Below are positions 33,676-42,667 of a DNA stretch of 64,000 nucleotides, in pieces; the first letter of the stretch is position 1, and each line of letters opens with the position of its first letter. The notes beneath the pieces are model-generated. The model made no database searches and was not told the origin of the DNA. It worked only from the letters and a program-made list of their open reading frames with translations. This stretch comes from Blastococcus fimeti (GTDB lineage Bacteria; Actinomycetota; Actinomycetes; Mycobacteriales; Geodermatophilaceae). Location: the NCBI GenBank assembly GCA_900102115.1, contig FNAW01000006.1, positions 43,976 through 107,975 on the forward strand. The letters run 5' to 3'. Position numbers and translations under genes: made by a program.

Positions 33676-36111
33676 GTGACGACGCTGCTGCGGCCGGGGC
33701 GACGCGACGCCGGCCCGACCGGCCCGCGGGCTCGTCCCCGCGGGGGGTCGCCGGTGGATCGGTACACCGTCGACCTCGTCCGGGTGGCGCTGGGCGTGGC
33801 GGTGCTGGGACTGGGCTTCCTCGCCGTGCGCCGCGGCGAGCTGCCGGTGGTGGAGCGGGATGTCTTCCAGCTCGTGAACGACCTGCCGCCGGCGCTCTTC
33901 CCGGGGGTCTGGCTGGTGATGCAGCTCGGCAACGTGGTCGCCGTCCCGCTGGTCACCGCCCTCGCCCTGGCGGCCAGGCAGGTGCGCGCGGCGCGCGACC
34001 TGCTCGTCTCCGGGCTGCTCGCATACGTCGCCGCCGACCTGGTCAAGGCCGTGGTGCGGCGCGAGCGGCCGGGCGGCTTCGCCGTCGACGTGCACTTCCC
34101 CGAGGGCCCGGTCACCGGGCTGGGCTTCGTCTCCGGTCATGCCGCCGTGGCCGCGGCGCTGGCCACCGCCGTCGTGCCCTACGTGACCCGGCGGACGCGC
34201 CGCGTGGTCTGGGTCCTGGCCTGGACCGTCGGACTGGCCCGCATCTACGTCGGCGCCCACCTGCCGCTCGACGTCCTCGGCGGTGCCGCGCTCGGCTGGG
34301 CCATCGGCTCGCTCGTGCACTGGCTGTTCGGCGTTCCGCGGCTGCGGGTGGACCCGCTCCGGCTGGCCCGGCTGCTCCGCCGGGTCGGGATCCCGGTCGA
34401 GGGGCTGTCCCCGGCGCCGGTGCAGGCCCGCAACTCGCACCCCTTCGAGGCCACGACGCCGGAGGGACGCCGGCTCTGGGTCAAGTACCTCGGCCCGAAC
34501 CGGACCGAGCGGGACTGGCTCTTCCGGCTGTACCGGCTGCTCGCCGTCCGGGACGTCAAGGACGCCGACGCGGTCGCCCCGCTCGGCCGCCAGGCCGAGC
34601 ACGAGGCGGTCGCCGCGATGATCGCCCGCGAGCGCGGGGTCCGGACCCCCCGCATCCTGCTCGCCCGCGGGAGCGACCGCGGCGCCGTCGTCGTCCAGGA
34701 GCACCTCGACGGGTCGGCGCTGCACACCCTGCCCGCGGACGCCGTGACACCGGCCCTGCTCGCCGAGCTGTGGCACCAGGTCCGGCTGCTCCGGGACGCC
34801 CGGGTGGCCCACCACGACCTCGTGACCAGCAGCATCATGGTCGACGACGTCGGCCGGCCCTGGCTGGTCGACTTCGCCAACGCCCAGACCGGAGCCGACG
34901 ACGACGCGCTCGCCGGCGACGTCGCGGAGCTGATGACGTCACTGGTGCTGCACGTCGAGCCCTCGCTGGTCGTCGGCTCCGCCGTCAGCTGTCTCGGTGC
35001 GGACGCCGTGGCCGACGCACTTCCGGCGCTGGCCCCGCTCGGCCTCTCGGCGGCCACCCGCGCCGCGCTGCGGGCCCGGCCCGGGCGGCTCGCCCTGCTG
35101 CGAGCCGAGGTGCGCGCCCGGCTCGGGCTCCCCGACATCGACCGACCCGAGTTCCCGCCCGCGGGACCGGTCGCGCGGGCAGCGGTCGCCGTCGGCTCCG
35201 GCGTCGCGCTCGTGGGCCTCCCGATGCTGGGCGACGTCGGCCCGTCCGCGGACGTCCTGGAGCACGGCGGCTGGCGCTGGCTGGGGGCGGCGGCCGCGCT
35301 CACCGTGCTGGCGCGGACCGCCCGCGCGGCGAGTGCGCTGCTCACGGTCGACCGGCGGATCGCCCTCGGCCGCACTTACGGCGCAGGGCTGGTGGCCGAC
35401 GCCGCCACGCTCCTGCACGGGCACGACGGCTGGCGGCGGGCTGCGGCCCGGTTCCTGGAACGGGCCGGGGTGCTGCCGGAGGCCGCCGCCGCCGGGCTGT
35501 CCCGCTTCAGCGCCGCCGGCGTGGTCGCCGCCGTCCTCGTCGTGGTTCCGACGCTGGTGCTCGCCCTCGTCGAGCAGCGGCTGACCGGCTGGCGGGCGCC
35601 CGAGGCCCTCGGGCCCGCCGTGGCCCTGGGGCTGGGTGCGTGGGCACTCGTGCTGGCCGGGCAGTGGCTCGCGCTGGCACCGGGACGGCCGGCGACGGTC
35701 CGCCGGGACCGGGCGGAGGTCGTGCGCGCGGTCCGGGAGCTGCTCCGGATCCACCGGCCGGGAGCCGAGCGACCCCACTGGCGGCGGGCGGCCCAGCTCG
35801 CCTGGAGCGTCGCCGGGATCTTCCTCGAGGCCGCCGTGCTCGCCGCGGCGCTGCACAGCGTCGGCGGCGAGGTGGCGCTGCTGGCGACGGCGACGGTCTA
35901 CGGGGCGCTGCACCTGCTGTGGGCGGTCGCGCCGGTCACGGCGGCGCCGGGCGCGGCCGACGTCGCGCTGCTGCTGGCGCTCACCGCCCTGGGCGCGCCG
36001 CTGGCGAGCGCGTGCGCGGCGGTGCTTGTCTTCCGGCTGCTGACCTTCTGGTTGCCCGCGGCGGTCGGGAGCCTGCTCACCCCCCGCTTCGAGCACCGGT
36101 TCGGCGCGTGA
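33676..36111 (+). CDS. Three-module membrane protein: PAP2 phosphatase, kinase-like domain, AglD/MprF-type flippase domain
   Basis: An 811-residue fusion. Residues about 60-220 form a PAP2 lipid phosphatase with KAVVRRERP, FVSGHAA and RIYVGAHLPLD, the three catalytic motifs. Residues about 240-430 are a protein-kinase-like fold: Lys270 in LWVKYLG, HHDL with Asp381, and DFA with Asp399; the usual Asn is Ser. From about 480 to 805 there are eight or so helices ending GSLLTPRF, the LPG_synthase_TM (AglD/MprF flippase) pattern. The modules suggest handling of a polyprenyl or lipid phosphate. GTG at the listed start has no ribosome site; a GTG at residue 27 with GGGGGG upstream is an alternative. 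Overlaps the next PAP2 gene by four bases. Confidence 0.8.
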   Translation: MTTLLRPGRRDAGPTGPRARPRGGSPVDRYTVDLVRVALGVAVLGLGFLAVRRGELPVVERDVFQLVNDLPPALFPGVWLVMQLGNVVAVPLVTALALAARQVRAARDLLVSGLLAYVAADLVKAVVRRERPGGFAVDVHFPEGPVTGLGFVSGHAAVAAALATAVVPYVTRRTRRVVWVLAWTVGLARIYVGAHLPLDVLGGAALGWAIGSLVHWLFGVPRLRVDPLRLARLLRRVGIPVEGLSPAPVQARNSHPFEATTPEGRRLWVKYLGPNRTERDWLFRLYRLLAVRDVKDADAVAPLGRQAEHEAVAAMIARERGVRTPRILLARGSDRGAVVVQEHLDGSALHTLPADAVTPALLAELWHQVRLLRDARVAHHDLVTSSIMVDDVGRPWLVDFANAQTGADDDALAGDVAELMTSLVLHVEPSLVVGSAVSCLGADAVADALPALAPLGLSAATRAALRARPGRLALLRAEVRARLGLPDIDRPEFPPAGPVARAAVAVGSGVALVGLPMLGDVGPSADVLEHGGWRWLGAAAALTVLARTARAASALLTVDRRIALGRTYGAGLVADAATLLHGHDGWRRAAARFLERAGVLPEAAAAGLSRFSAAGVVAAVLVVVPTLVLALVEQRLTGWRAPEALGPAVALGLGAWALVLAGQWLALAPGRPATVRRDRAEVVRAVRELLRIHRPGAERPHWRRAAQLAWSVAGIFLEAAVLAAALHSVGGEVALLATATVYGALHLLWAVAPVTAAPGAADVALLLALTALGAPLASACAAVLVFRLLTFWLPAAVGSLLTPRFEHRFGA

Positions 36112-36746
36112 GCACACCCGTCCACCGACGCAGGGCCGACGCCGCCGCGGCGGCGGGCGGGACCGCGGTCACGGCGGCCTGCACCTGGGCGGTCTCCGAC
36201 GGAACCGTCCACCGGTTCGAGCGGAGCCTGTTCCTGCTGGTCAACGACCGGTCCGACGCCTGGCAGCGGCCGCTGTGGGGCGCCCAGCTGCTCGGCGTGC
36301 TGGGCACGCCGCTGGTCGTCGCCGGCGGGGCGCTGCTGCTGCGGCGCTGGCGGCTGGCCGGTGCCCTGGTGCTGCTCGTGCCCCTGAAGCTCGTCGTCGA
36401 GCGCGGCGTGCTCAAGGAGCTGGTGCACCGCGAGCGGCCCGGCACGACGATCCCCGGCGCGGTGCTGCGCGACGTCCCGTCGGCGGGCGACTCGTTCCCC
36501 TCCGGGCACGCCATCGTCGCGTTCGGCGTCGCCGTCCTGCTCCTGCCCTACCTGGGACGGCGCTGGCGGGCAGCCGTGCTCGTCCTGGCGGTCCTGAACT
36601 CGGTCGCCCGGGTGTACCTGGGCGGGCACGCGCCGCTCGACGTCGTGGGCGGCGCGGCGGCCGGGATGGCCATCGCCTCGCTGCTGAACCTGGTCGTGGG
36701 GGTGCCGGCCCGGAGGACGGAGGACCGGCCGGCACGGCACCGGTGA
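36108..36746 (+). CDS. PAP2-family membrane phosphatase
   Basis: A 212-residue protein with five or six helices. The PAP2 motifs are complete: KELVHRERP (KxxxxxxRP), FPSGHA (PSGH) and ARVYLGGHAPLD (SRxxxxxHxxxD type). It should dephosphorylate a lipid phosphate such as undecaprenyl pyrophosphate or phosphatidic acid at the membrane. The GTG start overlaps the stop of the three-module fusion by four bases, so both are made together. It resembles the N-terminal module of that fusion and is probably a paralogue of it. The C-terminal tail is short and basic. It is convergent with the alpha/beta hydrolase gene, 15 bases between stops. Confidence 0.88.
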   Translation: MSTPVHRRRADAAAAAGGTAVTAACTWAVSDGTVHRFERSLFLLVNDRSDAWQRPLWGAQLLGVLGTPLVVAGGALLLRRWRLAGALVLLVPLKLVVERGVLKELVHRERPGTTIPGAVLRDVPSAGDSFPSGHAIVAFGVAVLLLPYLGRRWRAAVLVLAVLNSVARVYLGGHAPLDVVGGAAAGMAIASLLNLVVGVPARRTEDRPARHR

Positions 36747-36761
36747 GGTCGGCCGGCGTCG

Positions 36762-37589
36762 TCAGCGAGGCGTTGCGCGCGCCGGGCGGTCGACACGGGC
36801 GAGCCACTCGGCCAGGAGGGCCCGCAGGATCTCCGGCTGCTCGTGCGGCAGCGCGTGCCCGGCGTCGTCGAGGACGGCCAGCGACGCGCGCGGCAGGTCC
36901 CCGGAGAGGTCGACCGCGGCGGCGTACCCGACCGTGGAGTCCTGCCGCCCCGCGATGATCACGGTCGGGCCGGGGTACGGCGGCGCGGGATGCGGAGAAA
37001 GCTCCCACCGCTCGCCGATCCGCGCGAGCGCCGCGGCGTCGACGAGCGCGGCGGCCGGTGCGACCACCCGCTCGTACCGCGCCAGCATCTCCGGGGTGTG
37101 CAGCACGAAGTAGTCGCGGAACGCGTCGTCCCCCAGGCCCGGCGTCCCGGCGACGACGCGGTGCTCCGGCACGTCGCGCACGCCCGGGAGCAGCGGGCAG
37201 ACCAGCGCGAGACCGGCGACCTGCGCGGGCCGGCGCACGGCCATCGCCTGCGCGTAGTAGCCGCCGGCGGAGTGGCCGAGCAGCAGGTAGGGCACCCCGC
37301 CGGTCACGGCGTCGGCAAGACGGAGCAGCGCCTCGAGGACGTCGTCGGCGCTGTGCATCGTGTCCGGGGCGGCCGTGCGACCCATGCCGGGCAGGTCGGG
37401 GTAGATCCGCCGCAGGCCGGCGCCCGCGAGGGCCGGCTCGAAGCAGGCCTCCGCCTCGCGGTGGTCGACACCGGCGCCGTGCAGCACCATTGCCGGACGC
37501 CCCTCCCCGTGCATCACGACGTGGACCCGGTCCGGGCGCTCGCCGCTCTCCACGCCCGCCAGCCAACCGCTGCGGCGCCCGGTGGACAA
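36762..37589 (-). CDS. Alpha/beta hydrolase
   Basis: A protein of up to 275 residues with the canonical hydrolase core: MVLHGAGVD (oxyanion region), GHSAGGYYAQ (nucleophile elbow with Ser), IIAGRQDSTV (acid Asp) and DDAGHALPHEQP (catalytic His). All residues of the triad are present. No signal peptide. The closest general type is a serine hydrolase such as a lactonase, esterase or haloperoxidase-like enzyme, but the substrate cannot be deduced. The listed start is a TTG; a GTG 12 codons in and an ATG 25 codons in are equally possible because no ribosome site is clear. It is divergent from the ABC transporter pair. Confidence 0.8.
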   Translation of the reverse strand: MSTGRRSGWLAGVESGERPDRVHVVMHGEGRPAMVLHGAGVDHREAEACFEPALAGAGLRRIYPDLPGMGRTAAPDTMHSADDVLEALLRLADAVTGGVPYLLLGHSAGGYYAQAMAVRRPAQVAGLALVCPLLPGVRDVPEHRVVAGTPGLGDDAFRDYFVLHTPEMLARYERVVAPAAALVDAAALARIGERWELSPHPAPPYPGPTVIIAGRQDSTVGYAAAVDLSGDLPRASLAVLDDAGHALPHEQPEILRALLAEWLARVDRPARATPR

Positions 37590-37651
37590 CCCGCACCGGC
37601 GCGTCCCGCCGGCCGACTCGAAAAGCCCTATCGGCTGTCGGAGGTCTTCTC

Positions 37652-37657
37652 TACCGT
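37652..37657 (+). promoter_or_regulatory. Candidate -10 of the ABC exporter operon
   Basis: TACCGT fits TANNNT and lies 42 bases before the GTG of the ATP-binding subunit gene. A GGAG six bases before that GTG would then be in a short leader. No clear -35. Weak evidence. Confidence 0.3.
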
Positions 37658-37699
37658 CCTGACCGCAGGCGCGCCCGTCCCCTCTCCCCTGGAGCTCCC

Positions 37700-38503
37700 G
37701 TGTCCCTCCCCGGAACGCCGCCCGCCACTCCCGCTGCCCGCGGTCGCACGCTCACGAAGGTCTACGGCGAGGGCGACACCCGCGTGATCGCCCTCGACGG
37801 GGTCGACGTCGACTTCCCGCGCGGCCGGTTCACCGCGATCATGGGCCCGTCCGGCTCGGGCAAGTCCACGCTCATGCACTGCATGGCGGGGCTGGACTCG
37901 GTGACCGAGGGCCAGGCCTTCATCGGCGACGTCGACCTGAGCTCGCTGGACGACAAGGCGCTCACGGTGCTGCGGCGGGACCGGATCGGCTTCGTCTTCC
38001 AGGCGTTCAACCTGCTCCCGACGCTCACCGCGCTGGAGAACATCACGCTGCCGATGGACATCGCCGGCCGCAAGCCCGACCGCGCCTGGCTGGACACGGT
38101 GATCGACACCGTCGACCTGCGGCCGCGGCTGGCGCACCGGCCCAGCGAGCTCTCCGGCGGCCAGCAGCAGCGGGTCGCCTGCGCGCGGGCGCTGGCCGGT
38201 CGCCCGGACATCGTCTTCGCCGACGAGCCCACGGGAAACCTGGACTCCCGCAGCGGCGCCGACGTCCTGGACTTCTTGCGCCGCTCGGTGCGCGAGATGG
38301 ACCAGACCGTCGTCATGGTCACGCACGACCCCAAGGCGGCCGGCTACGCCGACCGGGTGCTGTTCCTGGCCGACGGCCGGATCGTCGACGAGATGCTCGA
38401 GCCCACCGCCGAGCGCGTCCTGGAGCGGCTGAAGGCGTTCGACTCCGACGGTGGCGCCCGGCCGGCCGCCACCGACGCCGCCTCGCGGGCAGGGGTGCGC
38501 TGA
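37700..38503 (+). CDS. ABC transporter ATP-binding protein (MacB/LolD-like)
   Basis: A 267-residue nucleotide-binding subunit. Walker A is GPSGSGKST, the Q-loop is FVFQAFNLLPTLTALEN, the signature is LSGGQQQRVACARAL, Walker B is IVFADEPTGNLDS and the H-loop is VMVTHDP. The spacing and the Q-loop sequence are those of the MacB/LolD/FtsE class that pairs with FtsX-type permeases. GTG start with GGAG five bases upstream. The permease gene begins two bases after the stop, so the pair forms one exporter. The role of such pairs is export or extraction of lipoproteins, peptides or antibiotics; substrate unknown. Confidence 0.92.
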   Translation: MSLPGTPPATPAARGRTLTKVYGEGDTRVIALDGVDVDFPRGRFTAIMGPSGSGKSTLMHCMAGLDSVTEGQAFIGDVDLSSLDDKALTVLRRDRIGFVFQAFNLLPTLTALENITLPMDIAGRKPDRAWLDTVIDTVDLRPRLAHRPSELSGGQQQRVACARALAGRPDIVFADEPTGNLDSRSGADVLDFLRRSVREMDQTVVMVTHDPKAAGYADRVLFLADGRIVDEMLEPTAERVLERLKAFDSDGGARPAATDAASRAGVR

Positions 38504-38504
38504 C

Positions 38505-41048
38505 GTGTGGCGGACCACCTGGCGGAACCTGCTGGCGCACAAGGTGCGCCTGGCGCTGTCCGGGCTGGCGATCGTGCTGGGCGTCGCGTTCGTCGTCGGG
38601 ACGCTGATCTTCACCGACACGCTGGGCAAGACCTTCAACGACCTGTTCGAGAGCACCGCGGCCGACGTCAACGTCACCCGGGCCGCCGCCTTCGACCAGG
38701 GCCTGGCGGGTACCGGCACCGGCGGCACGGCCACCTACGTCCCGGCCGAGCTCGTCGAGCAGATCGCCGAGGTCGACGGGGTGGCGGCCGTCGAGGGCAG
38801 CGTCCAGGCCGAGGGCGTCTACATCCTCGACCCCGACGGCGAGGTGCTCGACACCGGCGGGGCGCCCGGTCTGGGCATCAGCTGGGACACCGAGGAGTCC
38901 CTCGCCCCCACCACGCTCGTCGACGGCCGGGCGGCCGAGGGCCCCGGCGAGATCATGATCGACACCAACTCCGCGGAGGAGTCCGGCTACCGGGTGGGCG
39001 ACACCATCACGGTGCTCACCCCCGGGCCCCGCGTCGAGGCCGAGCTCGTGGGCACCTTCCGCTTCGGTGACTCCGGCGGGCTGGCGGGCGCGTCGCTGAC
39101 CGCCTTCGACACGGCCACGGCGCAGGAGCTGCTCACCGCCCCCGGGCAGTTCACCGGCATCGGCGTCGGCGCGGCGGACGGCGTCGACCCTGACGAGCTG
39201 TCCGACCGGGTCGCGGCCGCCGTCGGGTCGGACTACGACGTGAAGACCGCGAGCGAGCAGGCCGAGAGCCTCTCGTCCGACTTCTCCGAGGCCCTGCAGT
39301 TCATCAACATCTTCCTGCTGGTGTTCGCCGGGATCGCCCTGTTCGTCGGCACCTTCATCATCCTCAACACCTTCTCGATGCTCGTCGCCCAGCGCACCCG
39401 CGAGCTGGCGCTGCTGCGGGCCCTCGGCGCCAGCCGGGGGCAGGTGACCCGCTCGGTGCTGGCCGAGGCGCTCGCGGTGGGGATCGTCGGCGCCACCCTC
39501 GGCCTGGCCGCCGGGTACGGCATCGCCGCCGGGCTGCGCGCACTGTTCGGCTCGTTCGGCCTGACCCTCGACGGCAGCCTGGTGCTGGCGACCGACACGG
39601 TGCTGTGGGGCTACGCCGTGGGCGTCCTGGTCACGCTGGTGTCGGCGTACGTGCCGGCCCGGCGCGCGGCGAGGATGCCACCGGTCGCCGCCATGCGCGA
39701 CGACGTCGTCAGCGTGCAGCGCGGTCTGCGCCGGCGCACCGCGGTCGGGGTCGTGCTCACCGTCGCCGGAGCCGCCGCCCTGGTGGGCGGCACGCTCTCG
39801 GAGGACGGCGGGACGGGCGCCTCCCTCGTGGGCGTGGGCGCCCTCGCGCTCATCCTGGGAGTGACGGCGCTCAGCCCCGTGCTCGCCAAGCCCTTCCTGC
39901 GCAGTGTCGGCGCGGTGCTGCCGCGGATCTGGGGCACGACCGGCCGGCTGGCGCAGGAGAACGCGGTGCGCAACCCGCGGCGCACCGCGGCCACGGCCTC
40001 GGCCCTCATGATCGGCCTGGCCCTGGTCAGCGCGTTCAGCGTCATCGGGGCGTCGACCAACGCCAGCATCGACAAGCTCGTCGCGGGCTCCGTGCGCGCA
40101 GAGTTCGTGGTGTCCAGCGCCGTCCAGGTGCCGTTCAGCGGCGACGTCGCGGCGCAGCTGGCCGACGTCGACGGCGTCGACGCGGTCATGCCGCTGCGCT
40201 GGGGGCAGGCGCAGCTCGACGGGCAGACGGCGCTGCTCACCGCCGTCGACCCGGACTCGCTGGACCGCTCCATCGAGCTCTCCCTGGTCGAGGGCTCGAA
40301 CGACGGGCTCAGCGGTGACGGGCTCCTCGTCGACGAGAGCACGGCCGAGAGCCGCGGCTGGGCCGTGGGCGACACCGTCGAGGTGCTGACCCTCGACAAC
40401 CGGCAGCTGGAGCTGGAGGTCGGCGGCGTCTTCGAGTCCAACCAGGTGGTCGGCGGCTCCGTCGTCTCCCTGGACTCGCTCTCCGCCTTCGGCGGCGTGA
40501 CGCTGGACCGCTTCCTCTTCGTGGACCTGGCCGACGGCGTGGCCCCGGCCGACGTCCGTCCGCAGCTGGAGGAGGTGACCGACGCCTACCCCGTCGTGGA
40601 CCTCAAGGACCGGGGCGAGTTCTCCGACGAGCAGAAGAGCTCGGTCGACCAGCTGCTGCTGCTCATCAACGCGATGCTGGTTCTCTCGGTGCTCATCGCC
40701 GCGCTCGGCATCGTCAACACCCTGGCGATGTCGGTCATCGAGCGGACGCGGGAGATCGGCCTGCTGCGCGCCGTCGGGCTCGGCCGGGCCCAGCTGCGCC
40801 GGATGGTCCGCCTGGAGGCGGTGATCATCTCGGTGTACGGCGCGGTGCTGGGGCTGGTGCTGGGCACGCTGTTCGGCGTCGCGCTCAGCCGGTCGCTCGC
40901 CGACCAGGGCATCACCGAGCTGGCGGTCCCCTACCCGCGAATGCTGGTGTTCCTCCTCGTCGCGGCGCTCATCGGCGTGCTGGCCGCGGTCTTCCCGGCC
41001 CGGCGCGCCGCCAAGCTCCAGGTGCTGGACGCGATCGCGCGCGCCTGA
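38505..41048 (+). CDS. FtsX-type ABC permease (MacB_PCD / FtsX domains)
   Basis: An 847-residue permease with two FtsX modules. An N-terminal helix is followed by a MacB periplasmic-core-like domain (about 40-260), then helices around 270-410 including FILNTFSMLVAQRTRELALLR. A second extracytoplasmic domain (about 500-730) follows, and the last four helices contain NTLAMSVIERTREIGLLRAV, the conserved FtsX coupling motif repeated from the first half. GTG start at base 38505, two bases after the stop of the ATPase gene. It forms the membrane half of the exporter. The long extracellular regions are rich in Asp/Val/Gly and have no recognisable ligand motif. Confidence 0.9.
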   Translation: MWRTTWRNLLAHKVRLALSGLAIVLGVAFVVGTLIFTDTLGKTFNDLFESTAADVNVTRAAAFDQGLAGTGTGGTATYVPAELVEQIAEVDGVAAVEGSVQAEGVYILDPDGEVLDTGGAPGLGISWDTEESLAPTTLVDGRAAEGPGEIMIDTNSAEESGYRVGDTITVLTPGPRVEAELVGTFRFGDSGGLAGASLTAFDTATAQELLTAPGQFTGIGVGAADGVDPDELSDRVAAAVGSDYDVKTASEQAESLSSDFSEALQFINIFLLVFAGIALFVGTFIILNTFSMLVAQRTRELALLRALGASRGQVTRSVLAEALAVGIVGATLGLAAGYGIAAGLRALFGSFGLTLDGSLVLATDTVLWGYAVGVLVTLVSAYVPARRAARMPPVAAMRDDVVSVQRGLRRRTAVGVVLTVAGAAALVGGTLSEDGGTGASLVGVGALALILGVTALSPVLAKPFLRSVGAVLPRIWGTTGRLAQENAVRNPRRTAATASALMIGLALVSAFSVIGASTNASIDKLVAGSVRAEFVVSSAVQVPFSGDVAAQLADVDGVDAVMPLRWGQAQLDGQTALLTAVDPDSLDRSIELSLVEGSNDGLSGDGLLVDESTAESRGWAVGDTVEVLTLDNRQLELEVGGVFESNQVVGGSVVSLDSLSAFGGVTLDRFLFVDLADGVAPADVRPQLEEVTDAYPVVDLKDRGEFSDEQKSSVDQLLLLINAMLVLSVLIAALGIVNTLAMSVIERTREIGLLRAVGLGRAQLRRMVRLEAVIISVYGAVLGLVLGTLFGVALSRSLADQGITELAVPYPRMLVFLLVAALIGVLAAVFPARRAAKLQVLDAIARA

Positions 41049-41135
41049 CGTCGGAGTCGCAACCTGACCGTGGCCAGAACCCTGGACCACGTGGTCCGGG
41101 GAGTTCCACAATGGTCGCCCGTCAGGAGGCCGCGC

Positions 41136-42122
41136 ATGGATCTCGGCATCGACCTGGGTACCGCCACCACGGTGGTGAGCGATGGCCGCCGCGGCATCGT
41201 GTTCGACGAACCGAGCATGCTCCTGCTGCGCCCGGGCGGGGGCCGACGAGCCCGCATCCTGGCCGTCGGGCGGGAGGCCGGGGAGCTGGTGGGCCGGGCC
41301 CCGGCCCGCTTCGCCGCCGTGCGGCCGTTGCACGACGGGGTGGTCACCGACCTGGAGACCGCCCGGCTCTACCTGCGCGCGGTCCTGGCCCGGGCGGGGC
41401 GGCGGGCGTGGAGCCCGACCCGCGCCGTGATCGGCGTGCCGGCCGACGCGACCTCGCTGGAGGTCCGCGCCCTGCTGGAGGCGGCCGAGGAGGCGAGCAT
41501 CCGGCCGGTGACGGCGCTGGACGACGCCGTCGCGGGCGCGGTCGGCTGCGGGCTCGACCCCCTCGAGCGGCGGGTGCACCTGGTGATCGACATCGGCGGC
41601 GGATCCGCCGCGGCGGTGGCGTTCTGCTACGGCGGCGTCCTCGCCCAGCGGACCAGCAAGGTGGGCGGGATCGAGATGACCGGTGCCGTCGCCCGGTACC
41701 TCCGCGAGGAGCACCAGCTGCTGGTCGGAGAGCTGGAGGCCGAGCGGGTCAAGACCGCTCCCACCGCCGAGACCGACGGCCCCCTGGTCGTCCACGGCCG
41801 CGACGGGGCCACCGGCCGGCCGCGCCTGGTGACGATGCAGCCGGCCGAGGTGACCACCGCCGTCCGGCCGGTCGTGGACGAGATCGTGCGGGCGCTGGGC
41901 GGCTGTCTCGACGACCTGCCGCCGCAAGCGCTGGCCGACGTGCTCGCCGAGGGCGTGCTCGTCTTCGGCGGCGCCTCGCTGGTGCCCGGGTTGCCCCAGC
42001 AGCTGGAGACCGCGCTCGGCCTGCCGGTCAAGCCGGCCGAGGAGCCACTGACCTGCGTGGCCGAGGGCGCCGCCCGGGCCCTGCGCAACCGCCCGCTGCT
42101 GGCGGCCTACGGCCGGAACTGA
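41136..42122 (+). CDS. MreB-like actin-family ATPase
   Basis: A 328-residue protein with all actin-fold nucleotide sites: DLGIDLGTATTVVS (phosphate 1), VIGVPADATSLE and DDAVAGAVGCG (connect 1 region), LVIDIGGGSAAAVAF (phosphate 2), and VFGGASLVPGLPQQLE (adenosine). It is slightly shorter than typical MreB (about 340) and quite divergent. MreB polymers guide lateral wall synthesis; in actinobacteria some paralogues act in sporulation or envelope strength. ATG start with AGGAGG seven bases upstream; a longer frame exists but lacks similarity. It is 88 bases after the ABC permease and about 1.2 kb from a SEDS-PBP fusion gene on the opposite strand. No MreC or MreD gene is seen in the window. Confidence 0.85.
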   Translation: MDLGIDLGTATTVVSDGRRGIVFDEPSMLLLRPGGGRRARILAVGREAGELVGRAPARFAAVRPLHDGVVTDLETARLYLRAVLARAGRRAWSPTRAVIGVPADATSLEVRALLEAAEEASIRPVTALDDAVAGAVGCGLDPLERRVHLVIDIGGGSAAAVAFCYGGVLAQRTSKVGGIEMTGAVARYLREEHQLLVGELEAERVKTAPTAETDGPLVVHGRDGATGRPRLVTMQPAEVTTAVRPVVDEIVRALGGCLDDLPPQALADVLAEGVLVFGGASLVPGLPQQLETALGLPVKPAEEPLTCVAEGAARALRNRPLLAAYGRN

Positions 42123-42172
42123 TCCCTGGCGACGTCCTGGCGGGTCCGACCGAACGGTGGCCGCGCCATGCG

Positions 42173-42236
42173 TGATCAACACGCACTCATGGTCGCCTCG
42201 GCGCCCGTCGAGACGACCCTCGACGTGTGTTGATCA
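42173..42236. repeat. Inverted repeat TGATCAACAC / GTGTTGATCA
   Basis: The arms TGATCAACAC (42173-42182) and GTGTTGATCA (42227-42236) are exact reverse complements 44 bases apart, with further wobble/base pairs on both ends. Its position 50 bases after a gene end and its AT-rich arms in a GC-rich genome suggest a dispersed palindromic element or a terminator. No second copy was noticed in this window. Confidence 0.5.
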
Positions 42237-42391
42237 TGGATCGCGGCAGGTCCCCACGGTGGGTCGCTCGGGGACGCGACCCAGATCTCGGGAACGTCGT
42301 GGAGCCGGGGAGCTGAGGGCGCTCCCGCAGGAGCGTTCCTGCTCGGTGTACGGGACGGTGACCGCGCCGTCTTCGCCGCGAGAACGGCCCC

Positions 42392-42583
42392 TCAGCGCAC
42401 ACCGTTCGGCCGCGGAGAGAGGTCGGCGCCGCACACCTCGCACCGGTCCTCCGACCCCAGAGGAGCGCGGCACTGCGGGCACCGGAACCGCGGGGGCCCG
42501 TCCGGCGGGACGGTCGGCGGCGGGGACGTCGGCCACCGCCACGGGATGCGCCGGCGCCACCGGTCAGACAGCGGACGAGGCAC
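42392..42583 (-). CDS. Small zinc-ribbon protein, hypothetical
   Basis: A 63-residue frame whose second half reads RFRCPQCRAPLGSEDRCEVCGADL, a two-knuckle CxxC...CxxC zinc ribbon. The first half is Arg/Pro/Trp-rich. The spacing of cysteines is too regular to be likely by chance, so the frame is probably translated. GTG start with no strong ribosome site. Such ribbons are seen as stand-alone small proteins in actinobacteria, sometimes next to membrane or wall proteins, but I cannot assign a role. No partner gene on the same strand within 900 bases. Confidence 0.5.
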   Translation of the reverse strand: MPRPLSDRWRRRIPWRWPTSPPPTVPPDGPPRFRCPQCRAPLGSEDRCEVCGADLSPRPNGVR

Positions 42584-42667
42584 GGTGAGCAGCCTGCCAG
42601 TGATGTCCTGCAGGGGCTGTTCGGCGACAGCTCGAGCGACGTCGGGAACGCTTCCGCGGAAGCGTCG

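Noticed and set aside
38319..42182. Open frame of about 3.9 kb on the minus strand opposite the ABC permease and MreB-like genes
   Set aside because: Low-complexity Gly/Arg/His/Asp composition and no motif; the plus strand has intact FtsX and MreB signatures. Typical artefact of very high GC.
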